Positions 53,069-63,722 are shown, counted from the first letter of the stretch. The stretch is 64,000 bases of DNA from Rhodoblastus acidophilus (GCF_009720655.1 NZ_WNKS01000001.1:310001-374000); one strand, 5' to 3'. Notes: generated by a model not told the origin, from the sequence alone. Made by a program: numbers and translations.

Positions 53069-53077
53069 GGTTTCCTC

Positions 53078-53911
53078 CTAGCCGAAACGGCCGGTGATGT
53101 AGTCTTGCGTCCGCGGCTCTTTGGGCGCGGTGAAAATCTGGTCGGTCTCGCCGAACTCGACCATTTCGCCCAGATACATGAAGGCGGTGTGTTGAGAGAC
53201 GCGCACCGCCTGCTGCATGTTGTGGGTGACGATCGCGATCGTGTAGTCCAGGCGCAATTCGTCGATCAGCTCCTCGATCTTGGCGGTCGAGATCGGGTCG
53301 AGCGCCGAGCAGGGCTCGTCGAACAGGATCACTTCCGGCTGAATCGCCACGGTGCGGGCGATGCACAGGCGCTGCTGCTGACCGCCCGAGAGCGACAGGC
53401 CGGAGGCGTTGAGCTTGTCCTTCACTTCGTCCCAGATCGCGGCGCCGCGCAGCGCCCTTTCGACGCGCTCGTCCATCTCAGTCTTGCTGAGCTTTTCGTA
53501 AAGACGCACGCCGAAGGCGATGTTCTCGTAAATTGTCATGGGGAACGGGGTCGGTTTTTGAAAGACCATGCCGACGCGGGCGCGAAGCGCGTTGAGGTCG
53601 AGCCTGGGATCGAGAACGTTCTCGCCGTCGAGGAGCACCTCGCCCTCGGCGCGTTGGCCCGGATAGAGGTCGTACATGCGGTTGAGCACGCGCAGCAGCG
53701 TGGACTTGCCGCAGCCCGAGGGGCCGATGAAGGCGGTGACGCGCCGGTCGTAGAGCGGCACATTCACCGATTTCAGCGCGCGGTTGTCGCCGTAGAAGAA
53801 ATCGAGCTTGCGAATGGACATCTTTTCGCTCTTGGCGCCGGAGGCGAGCGCGGCATAGGCGCCGGCGTCCGCGACCAGAGGTCCGTCCGAGGGGACAGAA
53901 TTCTCGTTCAT
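53078..53911 (-). CDS. pstB: Phosphate ABC transporter ATPase PstB
   Basis: The ATP-binding subunit of the phosphate importer, 277 residues. Walker A is GPSGCGKST, the signature motif is LSGGQQQRL, Walker B leads to [11 protein letters not shown], and the H-loop is IVTHNMQQA. The N-terminal 30 residues are a variable extension. Confidence 0.97.
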   Translation of the reverse strand: MNENSVPSDGPLVADAGAYAALASGAKSEKMSIRKLDFFYGDNRALKSVNVPLYDRRVTAFIGPSGCGKSTLLRVLNRMYDLYPGQRAEGEVLLDGENVLDPRLDLNALRARVGMVFQKPTPFPMTIYENIAFGVRLYEKLSKTEMDERVERALRGAAIWDEVKDKLNASGLSLSGGQQQRLCIARTVAIQPEVILFDEPCSALDPISTAKIEELIDELRLDYTIAIVTHNMQQAVRVSQHTAFMYLGEMVEFGETDQIFTAPKEPRTQDYITGRFG

Positions 53912-53922
53912 CTACAGTCCCT

Positions 53923-54762
53923 TCACTTCGAGGTTTTTTGCGCGCCGAGGATGCGCGCGGTGATGGAGAGCGCGAGCACCGCGGCGGTGATCAGCAGGGC
54001 GCCCGCCCAGGCCAGGTTTTGCCAGTCCTTGTAAGGGGACATGGCGAACTGGAAGATCACCACGGGAAGGCTGGACATGGGCGCGTTGAGGTTGGTGCTC
54101 CAGAACTGGTTGTTCAGCGCGGTGAACAACAGCGGCGCGGTCTCGCCGGAGACGCGGGCCACCGCCAGCAGCAGGCCGGTGATCAGCCCGGCGCGCGCCG
54201 CCTTGTAGGCGACGTGGCGGATGATCAGCGAGCGCGGCAGGCCCAGCGCCGTCGCCGCCTCGCGCAGGCTCCCCGGCACCAGATTCAGCATGTCCTCGGT
54301 GGTGCGAACGACGACGGGAACCACCAGCAGCGACAAGGCGAGGGCGCCGGCGTAAGCCGAGAAATGTCCCATCTGCAAGACGGTGATTTCATAGACGAAC
54401 AGGCCGATGACGATGGAGGGCGCCGACAGCAGAATGTCGTTGATGAAGCGCACCACCGCGGTGACTCTGGAATAGCGGCCATATTCCGCCATGTAGGTGC
54501 CGGCGAACAGGCCGAGCGGCGCGCCGATGGCCACGCCAAGGACGGTCATGATCAGCGAGCCGACAATGGCGTTGAGCAGACCGCCGGCGGCGCCGGGCGG
54601 CGGCGTCATCTGGGTGAACACGGCCAGATTCAGGCTCGAAAACCCGTTCCAAAGCAGGGCGCCGAGAATGATCGTCAGCGCCGCGATGCCGAGCGCGGCC
54701 GAGGCCACGCAGGCCGCCATGGCGAGGGAAGAGCGCAATTTGCGCGCGGTTGCGAGGGACAT
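53923..54762 (-). CDS. pstA: Phosphate ABC transporter permease PstA
   Basis: An inner-membrane permease of 279 residues with six helices and the permease coupling loop [18 protein letters not shown] region, and [13 protein letters not shown]. It pairs with PstC in the channel. Its start codon is two bases from the end of pstC. Confidence 0.95.
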   Translation of the reverse strand: MSLATARKLRSSLAMAACVASAALGIAALTIILGALLWNGFSSLNLAVFTQMTPPPGAAGGLLNAIVGSLIMTVLGVAIGAPLGLFAGTYMAEYGRYSRVTAVVRFINDILLSAPSIVIGLFVYEITVLQMGHFSAYAGALALSLLVVPVVVRTTEDMLNLVPGSLREAATALGLPRSLIIRHVAYKAARAGLITGLLLAVARVSGETAPLLFTALNNQFWSTNLNAPMSSLPVVIFQFAMSPYKDWQNLAWAGALLITAAVLALSITARILGAQKTSK

Positions 54763-54763
54763 G

Positions 54764-55750
54764 TCAGCGTCCTTCCTGGCGCTTGATGCGGGCCAGCAGC
54801 AGCCGCGAGGCGGCCAGCACGAAGAAGGTGATGATGAACAGGACGAGGCCGAGCGCGATCAGCGACGACGTGTACATGGCGCCGTCGGCCTCGGTGAACT
54901 CGTTGGCGATGGTCGCGGAAATCGTCGTGCCGGGGCCGAGGATCGACGCATGGATCTTGTGGGCGTTGCCGATCACGAAGGTGACCGCCATGGTTTCGCC
55001 GAGCGCCCGGCCGAGCGCCAGCATCACGCCGCCGACCAGGCCGACGCCGGTGTAGGGCGCGACGATGGAGCGCATCACCTCCCATTTGGTGCAGCCGATC
55101 CCATAGGCCGCCTCCTTCAGAACCGGCGGCACGGTCTCGAACACGTCGCGCGAGATCGAGGCGATCAGCGGCAGGATCATGATGGCGAGAATGATCGAGG
55201 CCGTGGCGATGCCAATGCCGTAGGGCGGGCCGGCGAATAGGTCGTTCAGCACGGGAACGTCGGCGAAACCGGCGATCAGCCAGGGTTGGAGCGTCGCCTG
55301 CAGCACCGGCGCGAGAATGAACATGCCCCAGATGCCGTAGATGATCGAGGGGATGCCGGCGAGCAGTTCGATGGCGACGCCGATTGGGCGCCGCAGGACG
55401 TGGGGGCAAAGCTCGGTGAGGAAGACCGCGATGCCGAAGCCCATCGGCGCGGCGATCAGCAGCGCCAGGAATGAGGTGACCAGCGTGCCGTAGATGGCCG
55501 GCGCCGCGCCGAATTGCTCGGTGACCGGATTCCACGCCTGCGAGGTCAGGAAGGCAAAGCCAAATTGGCCCAGGGCCGGAGCGGAGCCGTGAATCAGGGA
55601 AACGATCACGCCGCCGAGCAGCAGGAGGACCGCGATGGCGGAGGATTTGGTGACGACATGGAACGCCACGTCGCCCAACTTGAAGCCTTTCAGGGCTCTG
55701 GCGCGCGCGCCCCCTGCCTTCACGTGATCGGACAAGACCGCTTCAGTCAT
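54764..55750 (-). CDS. pstC: Phosphate ABC transporter permease PstC
   Basis: The other permease subunit, 328 residues with six to seven helices; the family loops [17 protein letters not shown] and [18 protein letters not shown] are present. A hairpin at 55772-55796 lies between it and pstS, as is common where the binding protein is made in excess over the permeases. Confidence 0.95.
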   Translation of the reverse strand: MTEAVLSDHVKAGGARARALKGFKLGDVAFHVVTKSSAIAVLLLLGGVIVSLIHGSAPALGQFGFAFLTSQAWNPVTEQFGAAPAIYGTLVTSFLALLIAAPMGFGIAVFLTELCPHVLRRPIGVAIELLAGIPSIIYGIWGMFILAPVLQATLQPWLIAGFADVPVLNDLFAGPPYGIGIATASIILAIMILPLIASISRDVFETVPPVLKEAAYGIGCTKWEVMRSIVAPYTGVGLVGGVMLALGRALGETMAVTFVIGNAHKIHASILGPGTTISATIANEFTEADGAMYTSSLIALGLVLFIITFFVLAASRLLLARIKRQEGR

Positions 55751-55771
55751 GATCGCCCCTTTGTATCCTGC

Positions 55772-55796
55772 GGGACGCGCCGACCAGACGCGTCCC
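55772..55796 (-). terminator. Intercistronic hairpin between pstS and pstC
   Basis: An 8-bp perfect stem (GGGACGCG / CGCGTCCC) with 9-base loop and no T-run lies in the 76-base gap. It is more likely an attenuating or 3'-protecting stem for pstS mRNA than a full terminator. Confidence 0.5.
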
Positions 55797-55826
55797 GGGT
55801 GTGGAGGAGGAGAGTCCCCCGGATTG

Positions 55827-56870
55827 TCAGTTGCCCTGGAACACCAGCTTGCCGTCGACGCCCTTGATCTCGGTCGCCCAGGTGGTGCGGATCATGCCGA
55901 TGACATTGTCGGGCATCGGGATGTAGTCGAGGGCTTCCGCCTCCTTGGCGCCGTTCTTGAACGCCCAGTCGAAGAACTTGAGCGCTTCCCCGACAGCCGC
56001 CGTATCGGTCGGCTGCTTGTGCACCAGGATGAAGGTGGCGGCCGTGATCGGCCAGGATTTTTCGCCCGGCTGGTTGGTCAGGATCTGGTAATAGCCGGGG
56101 GCGTTGGCCCAGTCGGCGTTGGCGGCGGCGGCCTGGAAAGCGTCCATCGTCGGGGCGACGCGCTTGCCGTCCTTGTTGACGAGATCGGCGAAGGCGATTT
56201 TGTTCTGCTTGGCGAAGGCGTATTCGACGTAGCCGATCGAGCCCTTGGTGTTGGTGACCGTGTTGGCGACGCCTTCATTGCCCTTGGCGGCGAGGCCGAC
56301 CGGCCATTCGACGGCGGCGTCGGAGCCGACCTTTGACTTCCAGTCCGCCGAAACTTTCGCCAGATAATCGGTGAAGTTGAAGGTGGTGCCGGAGCCGTCC
56401 GAACGGTGCACGACCGCGATCGGCGTGTCCGAGAGCTTCAGATTCGGGTTCAACTTGACGATGGCCGGATCGTTCCAGGTCTTGATCTCGCCCAGGAAAA
56501 TCTTGGCCAGCGCCGTGCCGTCGAGCACGAGCTGCTCACTGGCGACGCCCTCGATGTTGATGATCGGCACGATGCCGCCCATCACCTGCGGCCACTGCAC
56601 CAGGCCGTTCTTTTCAAGCTCCTCGGCCTTGAGCGGCTTGTCGGTCGCGCCGAAGGTGACGGTGTTGGCGATGATCTGCTTGATGCCGCCGCCGGAGCCG
56701 ATCGACTGGTAGTTCAGGCCGTTGCCGGTCTGGGTTTTGTAGCTGTCCGCCCATTTGGCGTAGATCGGGTACGGAAAGGTGGCGCCGGCGCCGGAGATGT
56801 CGGCGGCGAGAGCCGGGGCGACGCCGATGATGGCGGCCACCAGCGTGGCGCGCAGGAACATTTTCGACAT
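55827..56870 (-). CDS. pstS: Phosphate-binding periplasmic protein PstS
   Basis: The periplasmic binding protein of the importer, 347 residues with a signal peptide ending ALAADI and the mature start [20 protein letters not shown] (in part: [14 protein letters not shown]). The anion-binding loops GSGGGIKQI and [16 protein letters not shown] are present. It is first in the operon, so the promoter must lie in the following 665-base region. Confidence 0.96.
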   Translation of the reverse strand: MSKMFLRATLVAAIIGVAPALAADISGAGATFPYPIYAKWADSYKTQTGNGLNYQSIGSGGGIKQIIANTVTFGATDKPLKAEELEKNGLVQWPQVMGGIVPIINIEGVASEQLVLDGTALAKIFLGEIKTWNDPAIVKLNPNLKLSDTPIAVVHRSDGSGTTFNFTDYLAKVSADWKSKVGSDAAVEWPVGLAAKGNEGVANTVTNTKGSIGYVEYAFAKQNKIAFADLVNKDGKRVAPTMDAFQAAAANADWANAPGYYQILTNQPGEKSWPITAATFILVHKQPTDTAAVGEALKFFDWAFKNGAKEAEALDYIPMPDNVIGMIRTTWATEIKGVDGKLVFQGN

Positions 56871-57535
56871 GCGAGACCTCTTGTGAGGTTTGTGATCCGC
56901 CAGGTCTCAAGCGGGACTCGCTTCAGACGTGCAGGCGTCCCTTCCTCTACGACGCCGATGCGAAGCTCACGTGACATGGACTGACGCCCGTCAATTCAGG
57001 GCGCCGCAAGTCCCTCAATGCCGCGAATGATCGTCATCTCTCGTTTCGACCGTATTTTTTGATCGCAGTAAGCGGGCCTGTGTTTTCATGTCAAAAATAA
57101 GCAATGCCATCATCGAATTGTCCATGAATGATCTGATGTGCATAAAATTCGCGATCACGCATTTTCACAGTTGAAATAAACAAGTTTCGCGAGCTTCGGA
57201 ACACATTGAGAGTGCGATCATCGCATTGGTTGGTGTGAATCCGGATGATGAAAGCCGACAAAAATTGGCGTCTCAGATTCTGAAGCGCTCCCGTATCTTG
57301 GTCTTCAACTAACCTGATTTTAGACAAAAAGGTCGAGGACCAGGAGGCGCCAATGCGGCTCCTGTGCCGCCTCCGAATGTCGGCTCATGTTGTGACGCGG
57401 CTGGTCGGCGCCCGCAAATCCCTCGTAAAAAATAGCCCGGATTTGCTGAACGCCCACTGCCCAGATGCAGCGCTTGTGCTATATTCAAAAAGCCAGAAAG
57501 CACGAAAGCACGATATTCCGAGAAGGGCCTGATCC
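56871..57535. other. 665-base gap upstream of pstS, low GC
   Basis: No gene is supported. The half from about 57040 to 57340 is clearly poorer in G and C than the rest of the window. GTGACATGGACTGACG at about 56970-56985 has two TGAC elements at near Pho-box spacing (10 bases instead of 11) and is the best candidate PhoB site. A 78-codon frame at 57091-57327 on the minus strand lacks a ribosome site. GAAAGCAC twice in tandem at about 57497-57512 lies before the next gene. Confidence 0.45.
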
Positions 57536-57841
57536 ATGAAAGACAAGAAGACCGAGAAGAAAACGGCGACCGAGCCCGCGTCGCCCGTGACGGCGCCCGA
57601 TCAGACCGGGAAGAGCGCCAAGACCAGCAAGGCCAAGTCCGAAAAATCGACGGGCAAGTCGGACAGCCTCGCCAAGGCGAAGGTCGAGAAGCCCAAGGAT
57701 GCGAAGAAGGCGCTGAATTTCAAGGTTTCTTCGGAGTTCAGGCGCGAGTTCAAGACCTATGCTTCGGCCCATGATATGAAGCTGGGCAAGCTGCTGGAGG
57801 TCGCGTTCGAAAGCTATCGCAAGCAAAATGGCGGCGGCTGA
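57536..57841 (+). CDS. ParG-like ribbon-helix-helix protein with Lys-rich N-terminus
   Basis: A 101-residue protein. The first 55 residues are very rich in Lys, Ser, Thr and Ala and should be disordered and bind DNA non-specifically. The C-terminal LNFKVSSEFRREFKTYASAHDMKLGKLLEVAFESYR region matches the ribbon-helix-helix fold of ParG-type partition proteins (written in parts: LNFKVSSEFRREFKTYA, KLLEVAFESYR). No ParA gene is nearby. AGAAGG lies upstream of the ATG, and the tandem GAAAGCAC repeats before it could be its own operator. Confidence 0.65.
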   Translation: MKDKKTEKKTATEPASPVTAPDQTGKSAKTSKAKSEKSTGKSDSLAKAKVEKPKDAKKALNFKVSSEFRREFKTYASAHDMKLGKLLEVAFESYRKQNGGG

Positions 57842-57857
57842 CACAAACAAGGCTTTG

Positions 57858-57890
57858 CGCCGCGAGGAGCCCTGAACGGCCCTCGCGGCG
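57858..57890. terminator. Hairpin between the convergent ParG-like and chemoreceptor genes
   Basis: A perfect 10-bp stem (CGCCGCGAGG / CCTCGCGGCG) with a 13-base loop. There is no clear T-run on either side; a bidirectional role is possible. Confidence 0.4.
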
Positions 57891-57949
57891 GAGCGGATCG
57901 CTTCATGGGCGAGGACGCCTCCACCCGGAGCCGCTCGTCTTTCCCGGTT

Positions 57950-59869
57950 TCACGCGGCCTTCGCGCCAGAAACATAATTGGCCACATTCTCGTGGAGTCG
58001 GGCGGCTTCCTGCTCCAGTTCGCCGACGACATTTCGCACCTCAAGCGTTTCGGTGCGCGACACGGCGATCGCCTGCGCCACTTGCGCGATGCTGATCGTC
58101 ACTTCCTCCGAACTCGAAGCCGCCAGCTGAATATTGCTGGCGATCTCCCGGGTGGCGGCGCGCTGCTGTTCGATGACGCCCGCGATGGCGGTCGAGACGA
58201 GATTGACCTTCTCGATGGTGCCCTCGACGCCATTCATTGCGGCGATCACCCGGCCGGACGCTTCGGTCACCGCATGGATATGGCCGGCGATCTCCTCGGT
58301 CGCGCGCGCGGTCTGGCCCGCCAAAGTCTTGACCTCGGCGGCGACGACCGCGAAGCCCCGGCCGGCCTCACCCGCGCGCGCGGCCTCGATGGTGGCGTTG
58401 AGCGCCAACAAATTGGTCTGGGCGGCGATGTCGGTGATGAGACTGATGACGGCGCTGATCTTTTCCGACGCTTCGGACAAGTTTTCGACCATTGCCTGCG
58501 CCTGTCGCATGTCGCGCGAAGCGGCGGAGGTGATTTCGGAGGCTTCGATCACGCTGCCGGCGATGTCGGTGATCGAAGCCGCCAGTTCATCGGCCGAACT
58601 GGCGACGAGTTGGACGGTTTCGGACGCCTGCTGCGCGGCTCTGGCGATGGCCTCGGCCTGGCTGGCGGCGGCGTCGGTCTGGTCGGCGATGCGGCAGGCG
58701 CCGCCTTCGGTCTGCTTGATCTGGCGGCCGAGCGCGGCGATGGCGCCGTGCATGGCGTTTGTGAACGCGGCGTTGGCGTTTTCCCGGGCGCTCATATCCC
58801 TCAGCTCCTGCTCGTGCCGGGCTTTGGAGTCGCCTTGCGCCCGAACGGCCTGCGCGGCGGCGTCACGATAGCGTTGGGCGGCTATAGCCAACAGGCCGAT
58901 CTCATCGCGGCTTCGGACCTCGGGAACGACGATGTCGAACCGGCCATTCTGTATGCTATCGAGCGCTTGGACGATGTTGATGATGGGCCGGGTGACGGAG
59001 CGAATCACCAGCAGCGCCGCGAGCAGTCCGAGCAGGGCGATGACCAGCGAAAAGGCCACGCGCGCGAACACCGCTGCGCGGAAGCCGGCGACGCGCGCCT
59101 CCAGCAGGCGCTGCATGGCGTCGTCGAGTTTGGGAAGCGCGGTCAGGATGCGGCTCTCCATATCCGGCGCGAGTTTCAGCACGGCGGCGAGGTCACGATC
59201 TTTCGCCGCCTGAACCAGTTTCGGCAGGAGCGCGGCGATGGGCTCCATGGTCGCGCCCATCTCCGCGCGCAGCCTCCCGTCGGCATTGCCGTTGACCGCC
59301 CGGGTCCAGTCGTTGGCGAAGCTGGCGGCGGCGGTGGTGAGGTTTTCGCGGGCCACGGCGAAAGCGATCGTCGCCTCTTCCGATTTGGCGCGTTGCAGAA
59401 TCCGGGCTGCGGCGACAAGTCCATCCGAACGCTGAAGGATCGCCTGCGCCTGGTTGACCATGATATCGCCGACGAAATAGGCGTCCGTTTCAGGGTCGAG
59501 CGTGATGTTGGAATTGTCCGACGCCATGGTGATGGCTTCCGACAGTTTCGTCAGCGCCGCGTCGAATTGTCCGGACCTGAAGTCCGCCGCGATGGCCCGG
59601 CTTTGTTGCGTGAGCGCCAGCCGGCCCTGGTCGGCGTCCTCCGCCTTCAGAATCGCCGACGCCGAACCGGAGCTTTCCTCGGCCAGCGCCGAGGCGAAGC
59701 CCTGCTGCAAAGCGCGCAGATAGGCCACGCCCGCCATTTCCTTCCGCGTGGACTGGATCTGCGAATCCTTTTCGATCACAACGAAATAGAGCAGGGCGGC
59801 GATCGGGACGAGGAGGATCGCCAGCGCCGAAAGGAGCTTTTGCGACAAGGACAGGTTCTGCAATGACAT
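57950..59869 (-). CDS. Methyl-accepting chemotaxis protein
   Basis: A 639-residue chemoreceptor. It has a first membrane helix (about 10-30), a periplasmic helical sensor of about 270 residues, a second membrane helix (about 305-328), a HAMP domain and a signalling domain with the hairpin-tip motif [27 protein letters not shown] (here only partly quoted: [20 protein letters not shown]). The ligand is unknown. No other chemotaxis genes are adjacent. Confidence 0.94.
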   Translation of the reverse strand: MSLQNLSLSQKLLSALAILLVPIAALLYFVVIEKDSQIQSTRKEMAGVAYLRALQQGFASALAEESSGSASAILKAEDADQGRLALTQQSRAIAADFRSGQFDAALTKLSEAITMASDNSNITLDPETDAYFVGDIMVNQAQAILQRSDGLVAAARILQRAKSEEATIAFAVARENLTTAAASFANDWTRAVNGNADGRLRAEMGATMEPIAALLPKLVQAAKDRDLAAVLKLAPDMESRILTALPKLDDAMQRLLEARVAGFRAAVFARVAFSLVIALLGLLAALLVIRSVTRPIINIVQALDSIQNGRFDIVVPEVRSRDEIGLLAIAAQRYRDAAAQAVRAQGDSKARHEQELRDMSARENANAAFTNAMHGAIAALGRQIKQTEGGACRIADQTDAAASQAEAIARAAQQASETVQLVASSADELAASITDIAGSVIEASEITSAASRDMRQAQAMVENLSEASEKISAVISLITDIAAQTNLLALNATIEAARAGEAGRGFAVVAAEVKTLAGQTARATEEIAGHIHAVTEASGRVIAAMNGVEGTIEKVNLVSTAIAGVIEQQRAATREIASNIQLAASSSEEVTISIAQVAQAIAVSRTETLEVRNVVGELEQEAARLHENVANYVSGAKAA

Positions 59870-59998
59870 GAGGCGATCCCGCGATGCGTTCAGGAGAACA
59901 CAACCACAAGTAGCCCAGGCATCGTTAAAAAAGCCTGTGCGAAAGCGTTAACTGGTTGTCATAAAAGAGCTTTGTCGATCGCGTTGCGCGGGCCGCGG

Positions 59999-60030
59999 AA
60001 AAACGAAACCGCCGGCGCGAGGCCGGCGGC
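59999..60030 (-). terminator. Terminator of the autotransporter gene
   Basis: On the minus strand an 8-bp stem (CCGCCGGC / GCCGGCGG) with a 5-base loop is followed by TTTCGTTTTT. It is 21 bases past the stop codon. Confidence 0.75.
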
Positions 60031-60050
60031 ATCCTGGCAGGAGGTGACGC

Positions 60051-63000
60051 CTAGAAGGCGTAGCGCGCGCCGATCTGGCCGCCATAATAGGAGACCGAGG
60101 GGGCGAACTCGCCGGTGAACTTGGCGAACACCGAGAGCGGACCGCCGTTCGTCAGGTCCACGCCCGCCTTGACCTGGGCGAGATTGGCCGCCGCGCGCGG
60201 ACCGGCCACGGTGAAGTCGGCGCCCGGCAGCGCGATCAACTGGCCGTTGACGTTGCGGTCGGTCGAGAACTCATGCACCCAGGCGAGGCTCAGCGACGGC
60301 ACAGCGCTTATGCCGTTGCCTAGCGACGTGAAGCCGGTCAGCTTGAAGCCGAGGAACAACGGCGCGGAGAGCGTGGTCTGCGCTTTGGCCGAGAGCAGGA
60401 ACGGGCTGGCGCCGCCGCTCGCGGTCGTTTCCGTGTAGGCGCTGCTCTGCAAGGACGCGATTTCGCCGGCGATGAACGGCGTGACCTGATAGTCCCACCA
60501 GTTGAAGGCGCGGCCGAATTCGAGCCGGGTGCGCGCTTCCCAGGAGCCGTAGGAGGCGTTGATCTGCTGGGTGGCGAGGCCGCCAAAACCGCTGACCCAG
60601 CGCTTGCCGTGGTTGTCGTTGACCGCAAAGGTCTCGGACCCCTCGACATAATAGCCGTTGGCGAAGAGGGCGGCGGTATAGAGGCCGGCGTTGAAGGTCG
60701 AGACGTCGCCGGAGGACGCCAGCGACGTGTTGTAGTGGGAGGAGCCGCCGCCGAGCGCGACGCCGAGCAGCCAGTTCGGCTGGATGAGGTAGTCGAGACC
60801 GGCGAGGCCGCCGTAGGTGGCGCCGGCATACGAGGGCCGTCCGCCATCGGCGCCGATATTGGCGCCGCCGCCGAGGAACGCGCCCCACATGCGCCAGTCG
60901 CGCGCCGGCGCGGGCGCCGGCCCCTTGACCACGATCGGACCCTTCTTCGGCTCGGCCGCATAGGACAGAACATGCGAGACGCCGGAGGTGTCGGGGCCGG
61001 AGCCCATCAGGCCGAACGCGGCCTGGTTGGAAATGGCGTCGGCGACGCCCGCGCCCTGCTGGAGCGCCGCGACAGTGGCGCCGGCGCGGCCCGCGCCGCC
61101 AAGGGCGTCGAAGGTCGAGCCGGTCGCGCCGCCGGTGATCAGGCTCTTGTAGAGGCCGCCGGCGTCGGTGAAGCCCGACGCATTGGCCGACGCGTCGATC
61201 GCCGAGGCGACCGCATTCTGGTTATGCGTCTGCGCGAGGCCCGCCATGTTGGAGGTCAGTTTCAGGTCGAGCTCGCTGTTCTTGACCGCGAGGCTGGCCT
61301 TTTCATAGGAGAGCACGGAGCCGGTGACGCCGACCGAAGAGCCCAGCGAAATGGCCTGCCCGGCGTCGGCCTGGACCAGCTTGTAGGTTCCCGGCAGCGC
61401 CAGGGTGTTGCCGAGGGCGACAGTGGCGCCGTTTTGCAGCGTGACCGCGCCGCTCTTCACCGTCAGCGCGGACTTGGTGTCGGTGGTCAGCGACGAACCG
61501 CTCTGATAGGTGAGGTTGCCGGCGATCACGCCCGCGCCGCCGAGCGCGCCGCCGCTCGCCACGGTGACGTCGGTCTTGACCGTGTCGGTCGAGGCCAGCG
61601 TCAGCGCGCCGGTGACGCCGGAGAAATAGCCGGCGGCGTCATAGAGGTTGATGCGGGTCCAGTAGCTCAGCGCCGTGCCGTAATAGGCGGCCAGCGCCTG
61701 GCTTTCGGTGTTGACGATGATGGTGTTGATCGTGTCCGTGGACAGGCTGCCGAGCAGGCCGCCGTTCGGCGCGATCGCCTTGGCCGCGGCGCTGTTGCCG
61801 CCATAGACCGTCGCCAGCAGGACCGAGGCGTCCGGGCCGCCGGTCGGGGCGGCTTCGCGCGGCGCAGCGGTGTAAGACAGCGTCGGCAGCCCATAAGTCT
61901 GGGTGTAGGCGACGAACGCCTTGTCGGTCGCGGCGGTGGCGAAGCGGCTGGAATCCTGGGCCGCGCAAGACGCGATCGTGGCGCCGCAGCCGGTCGCCAG
62001 CGCATTGCGCAGCTCCGCCTGCGCGGAGACGAAGGCCGCCTGGGCGTCGGAAACGCTGGCCTTTTCGCCGGCGGCGTAGCCGACGACGTTGCTATAGCCG
62101 TTGACCGTGAAACTCTGGTTCAGATAGGCCGAAGTGTTGTTCAGCATCTGCGCCATGTCGTAATAGGTCAGGGCGCGACCGCCGAGCACGTCCAGCGCGT
62201 AATGGGCGCCGAGCACGATGCGGCCGTTGCCATATTCGGCGCCGCGCGTGATCATCTCCTTGTAGCGCTCGGGAACCATCATGGCGAGCAGCAGCGATTC
62301 CGTATAGCCGTAGGTCGTATGGCCCGACGGCCAGGCCGGGCTGTTCTTCAGGTTCTGGACCTTGGTCAGGTAGTCCGAACTCGGCATGCTGTTGCCGAAG
62401 AAGTCCACGCCGTCGAAGATCGTGACCGACTTGAGCGTCTGGAACGGGCGCGAGTTGCCGTAGATGTCGGTCCCGTAGGCGCCCGTCACGCCATAGGCCT
62501 TGGTGAAAATGTCCGTCGTCCCGCCCACGGCGGTCATGTAGTCGGTCGCCGTCGCCGAAGTCGCGCCGCCGCTGGTGAGGGCGCCGTTGGCGAAGAAGTA
62601 CTTGCCCATGCCCGAATCGGACTGGCTCAGGCTGTAGCTGTAAACGATGAAATTGGTCAGGGTCTTGGAAATGCCGGTGGCGGTCGCGACCACGCTGCCG
62701 CTCGGCGCCGTGTAGCTCGTCAGGGACTGGTAGGCGCCGCCGAGCTTGGTTCCCAGGCCATCGGCGAGCTGGTAGGCGTTCGGGCTGGTGATCGCCGCAT
62801 CCTTCAGCGCCTGCTGCTGCGTCTGCGCGAACGAGGTCAGGAAGGGCTGGCCGGACGTTCCGGCATTGATCCCGCCGGTGACGTCATAGTTGGCCGTCAG
62901 CGTGGCCTGGCCGGCGCTGGTGTTCAGCAGCGTGCTGAACGGAACCAGCAGTTGCAGCGCGTTGAGGTTGGACGCCGTCTGCGCGGCGGCCGGAGAGACC

Positions 63001-63053
63001 GCCAGGCCGGCGGCGAGAATGAGAGCAAGGGAAGAAATATCAGCGCGACGCAT
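60051..63053 (-). CDS. Autotransporter with PAP2 acid-phosphatase passenger
   Basis: A 1000-residue secreted protein. After the signal peptide (about 1-24) the region 30-310 resembles class A acid phosphatases of the PAP2 superfamily: motif C2 is WPSGHTTYG at 241-249 and motif C3 is R278-X5-H284-X3-D288 in GRIVLGAHYALD; a C1 remnant with RPF is at 202-204, though its Lys is not at the usual spacing. A linker region with repeated beta-like segments (about 480-690) follows, then a C-terminal autotransporter barrel (about 720-1000) ending in Phe (ARYAF). It should display the phosphatase on the outer membrane. The pst operon is 3-12 kb away. Confidence 0.85.
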   Translation of the reverse strand: MRRADISSLALILAAGLAVSPAAAQTASNLNALQLLVPFSTLLNTSAGQATLTANYDVTGGINAGTSGQPFLTSFAQTQQQALKDAAITSPNAYQLADGLGTKLGGAYQSLTSYTAPSGSVVATATGISKTLTNFIVYSYSLSQSDSGMGKYFFANGALTSGGATSATATDYMTAVGGTTDIFTKAYGVTGAYGTDIYGNSRPFQTLKSVTIFDGVDFFGNSMPSSDYLTKVQNLKNSPAWPSGHTTYGYTESLLLAMMVPERYKEMITRGAEYGNGRIVLGAHYALDVLGGRALTYYDMAQMLNNTSAYLNQSFTVNGYSNVVGYAAGEKASVSDAQAAFVSAQAELRNALATGCGATIASCAAQDSSRFATAATDKAFVAYTQTYGLPTLSYTAAPREAAPTGGPDASVLLATVYGGNSAAAKAIAPNGGLLGSLSTDTINTIIVNTESQALAAYYGTALSYWTRINLYDAAGYFSGVTGALTLASTDTVKTDVTVASGGALGGAGVIAGNLTYQSGSSLTTDTKSALTVKSGAVTLQNGATVALGNTLALPGTYKLVQADAGQAISLGSSVGVTGSVLSYEKASLAVKNSELDLKLTSNMAGLAQTHNQNAVASAIDASANASGFTDAGGLYKSLITGGATGSTFDALGGAGRAGATVAALQQGAGVADAISNQAAFGLMGSGPDTSGVSHVLSYAAEPKKGPIVVKGPAPAPARDWRMWGAFLGGGANIGADGGRPSYAGATYGGLAGLDYLIQPNWLLGVALGGGSSHYNTSLASSGDVSTFNAGLYTAALFANGYYVEGSETFAVNDNHGKRWVSGFGGLATQQINASYGSWEARTRLEFGRAFNWWDYQVTPFIAGEIASLQSSAYTETTASGGASPFLLSAKAQTTLSAPLFLGFKLTGFTSLGNGISAVPSLSLAWVHEFSTDRNVNGQLIALPGADFTVAGPRAAANLAQVKAGVDLTNGGPLSVFAKFTGEFAPSVSYYGGQIGARYAF

Positions 63054-63203
63054 GGAAAGCCCCGGTTCAAGCTGTTGTACCGGGACCGACCTTTATGGTC
63101 CGCACATACTGCCTTTACGACAATCTGGCTTTGTCAGGTCATTTCTAGGTTGTGTTGCGCTGCGACAACAGTCGCGCTCAAGCTTGAAGCAAAGCCTTCG
63201 GGT

Positions 63204-63722
63204 TCAGGCATGGGCGAGAAACGCCAAACCAAGAAGGTCCTCCACTGTCAGCGGGGCGGCGGAGGCCAGCGACAGCCGCATCATGTTCCGCTTGTGAAAA
63301 CGCGCGTCGCCGGTGACTTCCGCGCCGACCCAGGGCGGCAGCGGAATGTGCTGGTCTTCGTGGTCCAGTTCGATTTCGGCCAGCGCGATTCCGGCCAGAC
63401 GTTTTTCGTACACGTCCACCGTCCATTCGAAACCCTCGTGGATCACCCGGTGACGCAACTTCTGCGCGACCATGTCGCCGCACATGGTCGTCAGCATGAG
63501 CTCCGCGTCGGATCGCGAGATCGGGTACTCGAATTCGTGACGCGCCAGACCCGTGGCCGGGCTCTTGACCGTCAAGGAGGCGAAGGAGTCCGCGAGGCGA
63601 ACGCGGACCTTCCCGCAGCCGGTTTCGGCGATGAGGCCGTCGCGGTAGCGCTCGACGTCCACGACCTCCGCGCGCCAGTCGTTGGTTCGCAGCAAGAATT
63701 TGCGTTCAATCTCAACGTTCAT
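63204..63722 (-). CDS. CYTH-domain triphosphatase-like protein
   Basis: A 172-residue protein of the CYTH family. The ExExK signature is VEIERK at residues 3-8, and further acidic and basic residues (VRVRLA, VKSPATG, TVDVYEK, AEIELDHE) line the tunnel. Members hydrolyse inorganic triphosphate or thiamine triphosphate, or act as class IV adenylate cyclases; the short single-domain form suggests a triphosphatase. Its place next to phosphate genes is suggestive only. It is separated from the autotransporter gene by 150 bases. Confidence 0.88.
   Translation of the reverse strand: MNVEIERKFLLRTNDWRAEVVDVERYRDGLIAETGCGKVRVRLADSFASLTVKSPATGLARHEFEYPISRSDAELMLTTMCGDMVAQKLRHRVIHEGFEWTVDVYEKRLAGIALAEIELDHEDQHIPLPPWVGAEVTGDARFHKRNMMRLSLASAAPLTVEDLLGLAFLAHA

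Noticed and set aside
56965-56990. A PhoB-binding Pho box upstream of pstS
   Set aside because: Two TGAC elements are present but 10 bases apart instead of 11 and the second is imperfect; I list it only as a candidate in the gap description.
57091-57327. A 78-codon gene on the minus strand upstream of pstS
   Set aside because: No ribosome-binding site, no recognisable domain, and it lies in a low-GC stretch where open frames are less telling.
60051-63053. A simple adhesin autotransporter
   Set aside because: The passenger has PSGH and R-X5-H-X3-D at correct spacing, which points to a phosphatase-type domain rather than adhesive repeats.
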